Source: Sphaerotilus hippei | GTDB lineage: Bacteria > Pseudomonadota > Gammaproteobacteria > Burkholderiales > Burkholderiaceae_C | Assembly (NCBI RefSeq): GCF_003201595.1 | Contig: NZ_QJJS01000002.1 | Span: 1 to 64,000, forward strand | Reading direction: 5' to 3' | Length of the DNA stretch: 64,000 bases | Shown: positions 36,178 to 46,364 of the stretch, piece by piece | Layout: each line of letters starts with the position of its first letter | Numbering within the stretch: the stretch's first letter is position 1 | Made by a program: the position numbers and the translations under genes | The notes under the pieces: generated by a model | What the model was told of the DNA's origin: nothing | The model's input: the letters and a program-made list of their open reading frames with translations, nothing else | Databases searched by the model: none

Positions 36178-37362
36178 TCAGGGCTGGTGGGGCACCGTGC
36201 CGTCGTCGAGGCCCCGGCCCGGCGTGTCCACGGGGCAGCTGGCCGTGCCTCGCACCACCAGGAAGTTCTGCGCCCCGAGCGGCCCGCTCACGCCCTGGTG
36301 CACGGCAGGGTGTTCGGCCGCCTCGATGCGGCCGTCGTGATCGTGGTCGGCGCTGTAGCGGCATACCTGGAACTCGCCGGCGCCGCGGCCGATCACCCAG
36401 CCGGCCGCGACGACGTCGAGCCGCCCCGACCAGGCGGGTGGCTGTCCGGCCGGCTGCACCACGCAGTGGTAGCTGACCAGCGTGCGCAGCGTCAGGCCGG
36501 GCGGGACGTGGTCGGGGGCGTCGTCGTCACATTCCCAGCCCGGGCTCGGGTGGCCGGTGCTGGTGAACTGCAGCCGCAGGGCCAGGCTCATGACCGGATC
36601 CGCCGGCTGCTCGGCGTCCTGGGCGCCGAGCAGGTCGCCGTGGGTGGCAAAACGCACCTGTCCGCTGAGCAGCCAGCCGCTGAGGGCGGCGCAGCGCAGC
36701 AGCATCGAGGGCGTCAGCAGGGTGTTGTCCACGCCCACCGGGGTCTCGCAGCGCTCGATCACCTCGCCGCTGCTCCGGTCGAAGACCCAGGTGAGCGGGC
36801 CTTCGGCCCGGGGCTTGAAGGCGCTGCGCCGGGCATCCAGGTCCGTCGCGGCCACGGGAATCGACGGGTGGCGCTGCGCGGCGCCGCCGGAGGCGCCCGC
36901 CGCTTCGGTGTCGCGGGCCAGCGTGGCGACCACGCCGAGCTGCGGATCGACGCCCGCCAGCAGGCCGTGCAGCACCAGCGACCGGGTCTGTGCGTCGCGG
37001 TCCGGCCACTGCAGGTGCGTGCTCATCGCCTTCAGGCGCAGCGGCTCGAGCAGCGTGACCGTGGTGTGCCGCTGCAGCGTCTGCGTGCCATCGAACGCCA
37101 CCGCCTCGGCGGTGCTCGTGACCCGCTCCTGCCAGGCCCCGCCGACGTCCGCCGGGTCGGTCTCGACATGGTCGAAGGCCCGCAGCCGCTCCTGCGCTTC
37201 TTCGGCCAGCCGCATCGCGGCCGAACGCTGCCGGGCCTCGTCGGCGCTGCCGGCCAGCAGTCGCTGCCACTGCAGCAGCCCGACCGTGCCGAGGCTGAGC
37301 ACGCACAGCCCGATCAGCAGCTCCAGCAGCGTCAGGCCGGCGCTGCGCTCAGGGTGATTCAT
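36178..37362 (-). CDS. PilV-like minor prepilin, unusually large
   Basis: The N-terminus MNHPERSAGLTLLELLIGLC is a class III signal: a short basic leader, a G before the cleavage site and E at +5 of the mature helix. The rest of the 394 residues is far longer than typical PilV (about 150-200), with a mostly beta-rich globular region and several cysteines. The gene order fimT, pilE-like, pilW, pilX, this gene supports a PilV-like role in priming or tipping type IV pili. It overlaps the pilX-like stop by 14 bases. No pilY1 adhesin gene follows; ribD's upstream partner region begins instead. Confidence 0.78.
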   Translation of the reverse strand: MNHPERSAGLTLLELLIGLCVLSLGTVGLLQWQRLLAGSADEARQRSAAMRLAEEAQERLRAFDHVETDPADVGGAWQERVTSTAEAVAFDGTQTLQRHTTVTLLEPLRLKAMSTHLQWPDRDAQTRSLVLHGLLAGVDPQLGVVATLARDTEAAGASGGAAQRHPSIPVAATDLDARRSAFKPRAEGPLTWVFDRSSGEVIERCETPVGVDNTLLTPSMLLRCAALSGWLLSGQVRFATHGDLLGAQDAEQPADPVMSLALRLQFTSTGHPSPGWECDDDAPDHVPPGLTLRTLVSYHCVVQPAGQPPAWSGRLDVVAAGWVIGRGAGEFQVCRYSADHDHDGRIEAAEHPAVHQGVSGPLGAQNFLVVRGTASCPVDTPGRGLDDGTVPHQP

Positions 37363-38614
37363 GGTCGCGCCACCCGCCGGCCAGCGGCACCAGGGCCGCC
37401 AGGCTGTCCCCGGCCTGCTCGAGCACGGCCCGCGAGGCGCGCACGGTGAGCGGGCCGTCCAGCCGCAGGTCGCCGGCCGACAGCAGCGCCCCGTCGAGCC
37501 CGCTCGAACTGCCGGCCTGCCACTGCACCGCCCGGGCCACGATCAGGCCGTGCCAGGCGCCGCTGGTCTGCGCGCTCAGCGTGCCGTCGACCAGCAGCAC
37601 CAGCGGCTGCTGCAGGCTGCCCCGCGGGGCCTGGTCGTCGAGCGTGGCGTCGCCGCGGATCACCAGGACCGGGCGCTCGCGGTTCCAGGCGGCCGCCAGC
37701 GTGGCGCCGCTGCACGGCTGGCTGCAGTCGAGCGTGGTGACCGACGGCAGGCGGCGCAACCAGGCGATCGGCAGGCCGACATGGCGGCGCAGCCAGGTGT
37801 CGAGGTCGCCGGACAGGCCTGGCAGCTGGGCCCGTGCGCTGTCGGTGCCGGCGTGGGCCACGCTGCTCAGCCGGGCACCGGGCTCGAGCACCACCGCCCC
37901 ACCGGCGGCGACGGTCCAGCCCGGCAGCCAGGTGGCATCGGGCTGGACCACCTCCACGGCCGGGCCCAGCGTGACCCGGCCCGCCGCGCTGACCGGTGCC
38001 AGCGGCCAGCGGCGCAGCGTGCCCAGCAGGCCGTGGTCCAGGCGCAGGCGTGCACGGGCCGACGCCGCGGGCCAGGCCGATCCGTCCGTGCCGCTGCAGG
38101 CCGGACCGGCCGGCAGGCAGCCGGTCGACACCAGCGTGACCGCTCCCGTGGTGGCCACCGTCTCCCAGCGCAGCAGGAAGCCGGGGTGTTCCTGTCCGTC
38201 GGTCGGCGCGGTCAGCGATTCGAACGCCCGGCTGCCGGCCGAGGCCGGGCAGGCGCAGGTCCAGCCCGAGCCGTCGTGCAGGCAGCCGGCTTCGGCCGAG
38301 CCCAGCGGGGTGATCGTGCGTTCACCGTGCAGCAGGCCGAGGTAGCGCTGGCGCCACGAGGTGGTCGACGACAGGTCGGGGGCGCAGCGGCCGTCCAGCG
38401 GGGTGCGGCGGTGCAGCTGCGCCAGGCCCCAGTCGAGTCCGGCCTGGGCGGCGTGCAGGGCGGCGGTGGCACGGGCCTGGTCGGCGGCGCTGCGCTGCTC
38501 GGCCAGCTGGCCGCGGTGGCTCCACAGCACGGCGGTGCTCAGCCCCAGCAGCAGGCTCAGCAGCACCAGCAGCGTGGCCGAGCCGCCGTGCCCGAGGCGC
38601 TGGCCGGTCGTCAT
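37349..38614 (-). CDS. PilX-like pilus assembly protein
   Basis: The ATG at 38614 overlaps the pilW stop (ATGA) and gives 421 residues. The N-terminus MTTGQRLGHGGSATLLVLLSL has one hydrophobic helix but lacks the glutamate at +5 found in classical prepilins, as in PilX N-terminal family proteins. The remaining part is beta-rich with repeated cysteine pairs (CLHDGSGWTCAC, DCSQPCSG). It is longer than ordinary PilX. Position in the minor pilin cluster is the main reason for the name. Confidence 0.72.
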   Translation of the reverse strand: MTTGQRLGHGGSATLLVLLSLLLGLSTAVLWSHRGQLAEQRSAADQARATAALHAAQAGLDWGLAQLHRRTPLDGRCAPDLSSTTSWRQRYLGLLHGERTITPLGSAEAGCLHDGSGWTCACPASAGSRAFESLTAPTDGQEHPGFLLRWETVATTGAVTLVSTGCLPAGPACSGTDGSAWPAASARARLRLDHGLLGTLRRWPLAPVSAAGRVTLGPAVEVVQPDATWLPGWTVAAGGAVVLEPGARLSSVAHAGTDSARAQLPGLSGDLDTWLRRHVGLPIAWLRRLPSVTTLDCSQPCSGATLAAAWNRERPVLVIRGDATLDDQAPRGSLQQPLVLLVDGTLSAQTSGAWHGLIVARAVQWQAGSSSGLDGALLSAGDLRLDGPLTVRASRAVLEQAGDSLAALVPLAGGWRDHESP

Positions 38615-39312
38615 GGGGACGGGCACTCGCCGTGGCGTTCGGCGTTGCGCAGCAGCACGGTGCTGCGCCAGCTGCGCTGCAGGTCCGGCTCCTGGCGGGA
38701 CGCCAGGGTCAGCTCGATCGTGACCAGGTGCGTGGTGCGGGCCGGACCGCATCCCGTCCCGGTGCAGCTCGTGACCGCACAGGCATCGAGCAGCGAGCGC
38801 TGCCGTGTCTGCAGGCTGATCTGCAGGCGGGTCACCCGGACCTGCTCGGGGTCGGTCAGCGCCTGCCACTGGTCTCCGGTGCCGGGCGCCAGGCGGGGGC
38901 CGCTCAGGCGCAGGTCGAGGCTGGCCTGCACCGGGTGCACGCGCAGGCCGAAGCTCTCGTTGCTGCCGGCCACCTGATCTTCCTGAGGGTCGCGGCTGTA
39001 GCGATAGACGACGTGGCTGGCGGTGTCCACCAGCACCCCCTGGTAGGGGTTGGCCGGGCGGGGGCCGTCGGCCGCGCTGCGCCACAGGGCGTCGGCCGGG
39101 CTGCCCCAGTGGCCCGAGCGACGCAGGTCACGCGCGATCAGCTCGCCGCTGATCCGCAGGTCCTGCGTGAGGCGGGTCAGGCGCAGCAGCCGTCGCTGTT
39201 CCTGGAGCTGGTGGGCCACCACCGGCAGCAGCGTGGCGACCATCCACAGCCCGAGGGTCAGTGCGAGCATCATCTCCACGAGGGTGATGCCGCCACATCG
39301 GCGCGGGCTCAT
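38611..39312 (-). CDS. PilW-like minor prepilin
   Basis: The ATG at 39312 overlaps the upstream pilin stop (ATGA) and gives 233 residues. MSPRRCGGITLVEMMLALTLG is a good prepilin leader with G at -1 and E at +5, for processing by PilD. The region after the helix contains ELIARDLRRSGHWG, typical of PilW-type minor pilins, and two C-terminal cysteines pairs. A GTG 12 bases upstream is an alternative but would deepen the overlap. Confidence 0.82.
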   Translation of the reverse strand: MSPRRCGGITLVEMMLALTLGLWMVATLLPVVAHQLQEQRRLLRLTRLTQDLRISGELIARDLRRSGHWGSPADALWRSAADGPRPANPYQGVLVDTASHVVYRYSRDPQEDQVAGSNESFGLRVHPVQASLDLRLSGPRLAPGTGDQWQALTDPEQVRVTRLQISLQTRQRSLLDACAVTSCTGTGCGPARTTHLVTIELTLASRQEPDLQRSWRSTVLLRNAERHGECPSP

Positions 39313-39776
39313 CGCCCCCAGCACCGCTGGTTGGCGGCCGCGCCGTTGCCGAGCGTGGCGTCCGGCCCGGAGCGCTGCACCAGCGTGCCTTCGCCGAGCT
39401 CGAGGGCGAGTTCCTGGCAGCCGCTGTCGCCCTGCTGGCCATCGAGGGCACTGGCCCTCACCGTGTAGGCCGATCCCGGCGTCGCGGCGTCCAGGGCCAG
39501 CGTGATCCGGTAATGTCCGTCGGGGCTGTGCTCCGGCAGGCCGAGGCCACCCGTGCCGAGGGTGGCGCAGTAGTGTTCATGCCCGGCCCGCCAGCGCTCC
39601 TGCCACTGCTGCACGGTGGCCAGCGCGCGCAGGGCGTCGCTGCGCCGGATCCGGCGCAGCTGCTCCTGGTACGAGGGCAGCGCCACCGTCGCCAGCACGG
39701 CCAGCACCACCAGCCCGATGCACAGCTCGACGAGGGTGTGGCCACGGGCCGGGCGGGGTGGGGGCGGCGCGGGCAT
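39309..39776 (-). CDS. PilE-like minor type IV prepilin
   Basis: The 155-residue protein starts with a basic Pro-rich leader and GHTLVELCIGLVVLAVLATV, a prepilin helix with E at +5 and an unusual His at +1. ALPSYQEQLRRIRRSDA is the standard continuation in PilE/ComP-like minor pilins, and two distant cysteines (C69-like and C151-like positions near EHYCATLG and QRCWG) could form the D-loop disulphide. It sits second in the minor pilin operon. Confidence 0.85.
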   Translation of the reverse strand: MPAPPPPRPARGHTLVELCIGLVVLAVLATVALPSYQEQLRRIRRSDALRALATVQQWQERWRAGHEHYCATLGTGGLGLPEHSPDGHYRITLALDAATPGSAYTVRASALDGQQGDSGCQELALELGEGTLVQRSGPDATLGNGAAANQRCWGR

Positions 39777-39788
39777 GGCGGATCCGCC

Positions 39789-40325
39789 TCAGCAGCGCGG
39801 CAGGCCCGACATCCCGCTCGGGCTGCAGGTGCGGACCCGGCCGAGGATGTTGACCACGTGGCGGATCGTGTGGCCGTCCCGGCTGGCCAGCTCGATGCTG
39901 CCCGTCGGGCTGACGGTGCCATGGCGGGGATCGATGCGCATCGAGCCGACATTGCTGCTCAGGCTCACCGGTGGATCGGTGGCGCGGACCACCAGGCTGC
40001 GCATCAGCCGGGCCGTTCCGCCGCAGCGCGCCGGGCTGGCGCAGCTGCAGTCGGCGGCCTCGCCGCTGTGCACCAGGCTGCAGGTGCCGCCGGTTCCGGT
40101 CAGCAGGCTCCAGCGCAGCGGCTCCTGGCGGCTGACCGCCGCGGTGCGCAGCACCTGCAGGTCGTGCTGCAGCTGGGCCGACAGGCCCTCGAGCTCACGC
40201 TGCAGCAGGAAGCGGCTGAACGAGGGGCCGGTCAGCGTCAGCAGCACGGCGCAGACCAGCACCGTGACCAGCAGTTCGCTCAGGGTCCAGCCCCGGGCGG
40301 GCGGGGCGGCGAGGGAAGGGCGCAT
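39789..40325 (-). CDS. FimT/GspH-type minor prepilin
   Basis: The 178-residue protein has a leader ending RGWTLSELLVTVLVCAVLL, again with G at -1 and E at +5, followed by the GspH/FimT-like region (FLLQRELEGLSAQLQHDLQVLRTAAV). Several cysteines occur in the globular part. FimT proteins help type IV pilus assembly and in some species bind DNA during uptake. It is the first gene of the fimT-pilE-pilW-pilX-pilV series, lying 124 bases after nrdR with no terminator obvious between. Confidence 0.85.
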   Translation of the reverse strand: MRPSLAAPPARGWTLSELLVTVLVCAVLLTLTGPSFSRFLLQRELEGLSAQLQHDLQVLRTAAVSRQEPLRWSLLTGTGGTCSLVHSGEAADCSCASPARCGGTARLMRSLVVRATDPPVSLSSNVGSMRIDPRHGTVSPTGSIELASRDGHTIRHVVNILGRVRTCSPSGMSGLPRC

Positions 40326-40449
40326 CTCGTTTCCTCCTGCGACCCGATCGAGTCTACGCAGGCAGGTGGCGATGACGATGCCCCTCGATGGGGGAAGCCG
40401 GGTCCCCCTCAGGAGGGAGAGGGGCGAGCGACGGGCGGGTGGCCCGGCC

Positions 40450-40893
40450 TCAGATTTCCTTGATCAGCTTGCTGAAGGCCTCGATGTCCTCGAACTCGCG
40501 GTACACCGAGGCAAAACGCACGTAGGCCACCTTGTCCAGGCGCTTGAGCTCGCGCATCACCAGCTCGCCGACCCGGGCCGTGCCGACCTCGCTGGAGCCG
40601 CTCGACAGCAGCTTCTCCTCGATGCTGGCGATCGCCGCGTCGACCAGGTCGACGCTGACGTTGCGCTTGCGCAGCGCGAGGGCCATCGACGCGCGCAGCT
40701 TGGCGCGGCTGAACTCGGTGCGGTCGCCGTTCTTCTTGACCACGGCCGGCATGGCGAGCTCGGCCCGTTCGTAGGTGGTGAAGCGCTTCTCGCACTGGCC
40801 GCAGCGGCGGCGGCGGCGCACGGCATCACCTTCGTCCGATTCACGCGTCTCGACGACGGTGGTCTCTAGATGGCCGCAGTAGGGGCAACGCAT
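40450..40893 (-). CDS. nrdR: NrdR transcriptional repressor of ribonucleotide reductase
   Basis: At 147 residues this is a standard NrdR: an N-terminal zinc ribbon with C3, C6, C31 and C34 (MRCPYCGH and [10 protein letters not shown]), followed by the ATP-cone domain ([16 protein letters not shown]) that senses dATP/ATP. It represses nrd genes by binding NrdR boxes. Placement behind glyA is usual in Burkholderiales, but a 12-bp hairpin (40926-40960) lies between the two genes. Confidence 0.95.
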   Translation of the reverse strand: MRCPYCGHLETTVVETRESDEGDAVRRRRRCGQCEKRFTTYERAELAMPAVVKKNGDRTEFSRAKLRASMALALRKRNVSVDLVDAAIASIEEKLLSSGSSEVGTARVGELVMRELKRLDKVAYVRFASVYREFEDIEAFSKLIKEI

Positions 40894-40925
40894 GGGCGGT
40901 CCGGATCGGGGCGGGGCACAAGGAC

Positions 40926-40960
40926 GGCGGCGACCAGTCGTGAACGAGCTGGTCGCCGCC
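40926..40960 (-). terminator. Strong hairpin between glyA and nrdR
   Basis: A perfect 12-bp stem (GGCGGCGACCAG, 40926-40937, with CTGGTCGCCGCC, 40949-40960) and an 11-base loop lie 46 bases after the glyA stop. No long T run follows, so it may be a weak terminator or an RNA-stabilising end that lowers nrdR expression relative to glyA. Confidence 0.55.
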
Positions 40961-41006
40961 AGGAGGGGCTGGACGGGAGGCCGCGCGGGGCGGCGTCCCG
41001 GCCGGG

Positions 41007-42257
<1,251 letters not shown>

Positions 42258-42496
42258 GTCGGGGTCGTCCTGTCGGTGATTGCTGGTCCCTGCACGGATC
42301 GGCCGGCCGCGATCGGTGACCGGCCATCGATGTCAGGGCTGCCCAGGCGCACGGCGAAACACCGCTGCCGGCTGTTGCCCGCAGCAGGTCGTGCTCCACG
42401 GTGGTTGCCCACCACGGACTCCGTTGCGGAGCCCTTGAACGCCAGTCGCACGACGACGCGAGTGTAGCGGAAGGCAGGCGCTGACGCGCCTGCGGG

Positions 42497-43420
42497 TCAG
42501 CGCGCCAGCGCGATGCGGGCGGTCGACACCGGCGACGGCGCTTGGCGGTCGTGGGGGGCTTCTTCGGCCGGCGTGCTGCGGGCCGTGGAAGGGGCCGAGG
42601 CGGCATCACCGCCGTCGATCTTCGGCGCGGTCTGGGGCACCGGCATGCGTGCGGTCACCGGCACGGAGCGTCCGCGCAGCAGCTGCTGCAGGAAACCCTG
42701 CTCGCTGAGCACCTTGAAGGCATAACCGCCGTCATCGACCAGGTTGGCCGCGCCGACGTAGTGGCGCAGGCCGCCTTCGACCGAGCCGGCCTTGGCGATG
42801 CAGTCCTTGAGCACCTGCACACCGACGCGCAGATTGGTCAGCGGGTCGAAGGCCGCATGGTTGCCGCCGAAGGCGAGGTACTTGTCGTCGTGCACCCGGG
42901 TCATCACCTGCATCAGGCCCTGCGCGCCGACCGCGCTCTGCGCGAAGGGGTTGAAGCTGGACTCGATGGCCACGATGGCCAGGATCAGCGTGGGCTCCAG
43001 GCCCACCCGCTGGCCGAGCGACCAGGCCTCCTGCACCAGCCGGCTCACCGGCTCCGGGGCGACGCGGTAGCGCCGCGCCAGCCACTGGGCGACCGCGGCC
43101 TGCTGGCGGTTGAGCTCGGCCGGGTCGGTCGCCGTGGCCCGGTCCACGGCCGAGGCGTCGCCGGGGGCGAGCAGGTCGGTGTCGACGTCGATGCGGGCTT
43201 CATGGCGCTCGAGCAGCCAGTCCAGGGCCTGCGCCTCGAGCGAAGAACGCAGGTCGGCCCGTCCGCCCAGCAGCAGGCTGGCACCCAGCACGCCCAGGCC
43301 GATCAGGGCCAGGGAGTTGTGGCTGACAGCGAGCAATCCGTGGCCCACATCGGTGATAAAAACGCGTGACGAACGGGAAACGGCCGATCGCACATGCGAC
43401 CACGACTGGATGGCAGACAT
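42497..43420 (-). CDS. Lytic transglycosylase (SLT family), membrane-anchored
   Basis: From the ATG at 43420, preceded by GAAGGAG, the protein has 307 residues. A membrane helix (LALIGLGVLGASLLLGG) follows a ~35-residue basic N-terminus. The SLT catalytic domain starts near residue 125, with the glutamate in LAIVAIESSFNPFAQS and the GLMQVM signature. It should cleave peptidoglycan between MurNAc and GlcNAc to form anhydro ends. The C-terminal tail is Pro/Ala-rich. Longer frames up to 43531 lack a ribosome site. It is divergent from ubiD across an AT-rich spacer. Confidence 0.88.
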   Translation of the reverse strand: MSAIQSWSHVRSAVSRSSRVFITDVGHGLLAVSHNSLALIGLGVLGASLLLGGRADLRSSLEAQALDWLLERHEARIDVDTDLLAPGDASAVDRATATDPAELNRQQAAVAQWLARRYRVAPEPVSRLVQEAWSLGQRVGLEPTLILAIVAIESSFNPFAQSAVGAQGLMQVMTRVHDDKYLAFGGNHAAFDPLTNLRVGVQVLKDCIAKAGSVEGGLRHYVGAANLVDDGGYAFKVLSEQGFLQQLLRGRSVPVTARMPVPQTAPKIDGGDAASAPSTARSTPAEEAPHDRQAPSPVSTARIALAR

Positions 43421-43604
43421 GACACTCCTTCGGTTCATCTGCTCGGGTGCTCTGGGACCCCGTAGGATCGGCACCCTGATAATCCCTGTCGACATGCACC
43501 TGGGAAGTGCAAAAAGCGTGCATAGCTGCACACGTGACAGGGGCGGAACAGGCGGCTTGACGACTGGGCGAAAAAACGCCGCTGGCCTGTGGTACTGAAG
43601 TTGC

Positions 43605-43667
43605 CGGATTCTAGAAGTCTTCCTAATAACTAGTCAATAATAAAGACTGGTTTTCTTATGCCTTTTC
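43605..43667 (+). promoter_or_regulatory. AT-rich promoter region before ubiD
   Basis: The ~60 bases before ubiD are strikingly AT-rich for this genome (TTCCTAATAACTAGTCAATA and following), contain the interrupted dyad AGTC-AATAATAA-AGACT, and probably hold the promoter. No exact -35/-10 pair is convincing enough to name. The stretch is short and could also bind a nucleoid protein. Confidence 0.4.
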
Positions 43668-45257
43668 ATGATTAAGTATCGCGACCTTCGTGACTTCATG
43701 GCCATGCTGGAGCGGCGTGGCCAGCTGCTGACCGTGGCGCAGCCGGTGTCCACCGAGCTGGAGATGACCAGCCTGTCCGACCGTGCGCTGCGTGCCGGCG
43801 GGCCCGCGCTGCTGTTCTCCGATCCGCACCGTCAAGGTGCGTCCGTGGGCATGCCGGCACTGACCAACCTGTTCGGCACCCCCGAGCGGGTCGCGCTGGG
43901 CATGGGGGCCGAGGACGTCTCGGCCCTGCGCGACATCGGCGAGCTGCTGGCCCGGCTGAAGGAGCCCGAGCCGCCGCGCGGCCTGAAGGACGCCGGCCGA
44001 CTGCTGCAGATGGCCAAGACGGTGTGGGACATGAAACCCGCGCTGGTGCGGCGGCCGGACTGCCAGCAGGTCGTGCTGGAGGGCGCCGAGGTCGACCTGG
44101 GGCGCCTGCCGGTGCAGCACTGCTGGCCCGGCGATGCCGCGCCGCTGATCACCTGGGGCCTGGTCGTCACCCGCGGGCCCCAGGGCGGGCCGCGGGCGCG
44201 CCTGCGCCAGAACCTGGGCATCTACCGCCAGCAGGTGATCGGGCCGCGCCAGACCATCATGCGCTGGCTGGCCCACCGCGGCGGCGCGCTCGACTTCCGC
44301 GACTTCGCGCTGGCCCGCCCGGGCCGGCCGTTCCCGATCGTGGTGGCGCTGGGCGCCGATCCGGCCACCATCCTGGGCGCGGTCACGCCGGTGCCCGACA
44401 GCCTGTCGGAGTACCAGTTCGCCGGCCTGCTGCGCGGGGGGCGCACCGAGGTGGCCGACAGCGGCGTGGGCGAGGGCGAGCTGAAGCTGCAGGTGCCCGC
44501 CAGCGCCGAAATCGTGCTCGAGGGCCACATCCCGGTGGCCGAACCCGGCTACGAAGGCGTGTCCGCGCACGGCGTTCCCCTGAAGGAGCGGGGCGGCTAC
44601 CTGCATGCGCTCGAAGGCCCCTACGGCGACCACACCGGCTACTACAACGAGCAGGACTGGTTCCCGGTCTTCGAGATCGAGCGCATCACGATGCGGCCCG
44701 ACCCGATCTACCACTCGACCTACACCGGCAAGCCGCCCGACGAGCCCGCCGTGCTGGGGGTGGCGCTCAACGAGGTGTTCGTGCCCATCCTGCGCAAGCA
44801 GTTTCCGGAGATCGTCGACTTCTACCTGCCGCCCGAGGGCTGCAGCTACCGCATGGCGGTGGTCAGCATCCGCAAGGCCTACCCGGGCCACGCCAAGCGG
44901 CTGATGTTCGGCATCTGGAGCTTCCTGCGCCAGTTCATGTACACCAAGTTCATCGTCGTGGTGGACGATGACGTCGACACCCGCTCCTGGCAGGAGGTGA
45001 TCTGGGCCATCACCACCCGCATGGATCCGGTGCGCGACACCACGCTGGTCGAGCAGACCCCGATCGACTACCTCGACTTCGCCTCGCCGGTGTCGGGCCT
45101 GGGCGGCAAGATGGGGCTGGATGCGACCAACAAGTGGCCGGGCGAGACCAGCCGCGAGTGGGGGCGTCCGATCACGATGGACCGCGAGGTCGACGCACGC
45201 ATGGAGAAGCTGTGGGCCGAGCTGACCGCCGGCCGGCCCGCTCCGGTGGCGAAGTGA
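43668..45257 (+). CDS. ubiD: UbiD family 3-octaprenyl-4-hydroxybenzoate decarboxylase
   Basis: The 529-residue protein matches UbiD, which uses prenylated FMN to decarboxylate the ubiquinone precursor. Characteristic stretches are [51 protein letters not shown] with the E/D residues of the active site, and [20 protein letters not shown]. It is slightly longer than the E. coli protein (about 497). UbiX, which makes the cofactor, is not encoded nearby. A candidate small RNA lies just behind it. Confidence 0.94.
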   Translation: MIKYRDLRDFMAMLERRGQLLTVAQPVSTELEMTSLSDRALRAGGPALLFSDPHRQGASVGMPALTNLFGTPERVALGMGAEDVSALRDIGELLARLKEPEPPRGLKDAGRLLQMAKTVWDMKPALVRRPDCQQVVLEGAEVDLGRLPVQHCWPGDAAPLITWGLVVTRGPQGGPRARLRQNLGIYRQQVIGPRQTIMRWLAHRGGALDFRDFALARPGRPFPIVVALGADPATILGAVTPVPDSLSEYQFAGLLRGGRTEVADSGVGEGELKLQVPASAEIVLEGHIPVAEPGYEGVSAHGVPLKERGGYLHALEGPYGDHTGYYNEQDWFPVFEIERITMRPDPIYHSTYTGKPPDEPAVLGVALNEVFVPILRKQFPEIVDFYLPPEGCSYRMAVVSIRKAYPGHAKRLMFGIWSFLRQFMYTKFIVVVDDDVDTRSWQEVIWAITTRMDPVRDTTLVEQTPIDYLDFASPVSGLGGKMGLDATNKWPGETSREWGRPITMDREVDARMEKLWAELTAGRPAPVAK

Positions 45258-45355
45258 TGTTGCAGTGCGGTGTCAATATCGCGCTGACGATGGTGTCCGC
45301 GCGCACGATTGAAGCCCTGATCTTGCACGGGCGCACGGCAACGCTTAACGTGGGG

Positions 45356-45491
45356 GCACCTGTTCACTGAACAGGCCTACAGACCGCGCAGTCTCTGCGC
45401 GGAGGGTTCACCGGACCTGATACCTCTGGTGGCCGCAGGTGGTCATTGATCCACCGGACCCGCTCGCGAACAGCCGTTCCGAGCGGGTTTT
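45356..45491 (+). ncRNA. Candidate small RNA between ubiD and the YdcF gene
   Basis: About 100 bases after the ubiD stop, TTGCAC (45323-45328) with a weak TTAACG (45345-45350) resembles a promoter. The following ~135 bases hold three hairpin elements: CCTGTTCA/TGAACAGG, GCGCAG/CTGCGC, and a longer fold around CCGGACC..CCACCGG. They end in a good terminator (45459-45491). No open frame of note lies in it. I compared it by memory with 6S, SRP, tmRNA and RNase P and saw none of their conserved cores. The family is unknown. Confidence 0.4.
45459..45491 (+). terminator. Rho-independent terminator of ubiD or the small RNA
   Basis: CCCGCTCG (45459-45466) pairs with CGAGCGGG (45480-45487) over a 13-base loop and runs into TTTT. 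It ends six bases before the stop codon of the convergent YdcF gene. Confidence 0.8.
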
Positions 45492-45496
45492 CAGTT

Positions 45497-46285
45497 TCAG
45501 GCCCCCGCGGCCCGCCCCAGCAGCTCGCGCACCACCCACTGCACCGTCAGCACCCCGCTGGTGCTCGGGATCCAGTCCAGCAGCGAACGCTCGTCCTCGC
45601 CCGGAAAGCCGAACGGCGCGGCGACCACCTCGATCCCGCTGCCGGCGGCGCGGCGGAAGTGCGCCAGTGCCCGGGGCATGTGCCAGGCGTGCGTGACCAG
45701 CACGATGCGGCGCACGCCGTCGGCCCGCAGCAGCGGCACGCTGAAGTCGGCGTTCTCGCGCGTGTCGCGCGAGCGGCCTTCGGCCCAGCGCAGCGTGCCG
45801 CCCCATTCGTCCCGCACGATGCGTGCGGCGGCGTCGGCTTCGCTCGGGCCGTCCTTCTGCGCCCAGCCGACCCCGCCGCTGTAGCCCAGCGGCTGCTGCA
45901 GCTGGCGCGACAGCCACATGCCGTAGCGCAGCCGGGCCAGGCCGTTGGGCGTCAGGTCGGGCTGGTCGAGGAATTCCGGCGCGGCGCCGTAGCGTCCGGC
46001 GCCCAGCACGATCACCGCGGTGGAGGGGCCGTCCGGTCCGGCCGCGAGGGCGGCCAGCGCGGGGCGGTCGAGCGCGGCGGGCGGCCTCAGCACGTCGCGC
46101 ACCAGCCAGCGTCCGCTGCCCTGGCAGGCGCTGAGCCACAGCAGCACCAGCAGCGCGGCGGCCACCGGACGGGTCCAGCGCGTCGTTCGCCGCCAGGCCA
46201 GGCAGGCGCCCAGCATCAGCAGCAGGCTGGTCGGCGGCATCAGCAGGGCGGTGATGAAGGGCTTGAGGGCGTAGAGGCTGTTCAT
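45497..46285 (-). CDS. YdcF/ElyC family membrane protein (DUF218)
   Basis: From the ATG at 46285 the 262-residue protein begins MNSLYALKPFITALLMPP with two N-terminal membrane helices, followed by a DUF218 domain: AVIVLGAGRYGAAPEF, ARLRYGMWLSRQLQQPLGYSGG, EGRSRDTRENADFS and LVTHAWHMPRAL. Members such as ElyC and SanA influence envelope and peptidoglycan homeostasis, but no enzyme activity is established. It is divergent from msrA, 79 bases apart. Confidence 0.88.
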   Translation of the reverse strand: MNSLYALKPFITALLMPPTSLLLMLGACLAWRRTTRWTRPVAAALLVLLWLSACQGSGRWLVRDVLRPPAALDRPALAALAAGPDGPSTAVIVLGAGRYGAAPEFLDQPDLTPNGLARLRYGMWLSRQLQQPLGYSGGVGWAQKDGPSEADAAARIVRDEWGGTLRWAEGRSRDTRENADFSVPLLRADGVRRIVLVTHAWHMPRALAHFRRAAGSGIEVVAAPFGFPGEDERSLLDWIPSTSGVLTVQWVVRELLGRAAGA

Positions 46286-46364
46286 GCGGGGGCTTGTCGG
46301 GGCCGGACGGCGGCGCGGCGCATTCTGCCGAATAATGCCTCGCACGCCCCGACCGGATCCCGCC

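Noticed and set aside
42258-42496. Glycine riboswitch before glyA
   Set aside because: The spacer shows a few GGCCGG dyads but none of the conserved glycine-aptamer pieces.
45290-45491. 6S RNA, SRP RNA or tmRNA
   Set aside because: None of the conserved cores (for example the SRP GGAAG-AGCA region or the tmRNA alanine acceptor) can be recognised, so the region is listed only as an unassigned candidate RNA.
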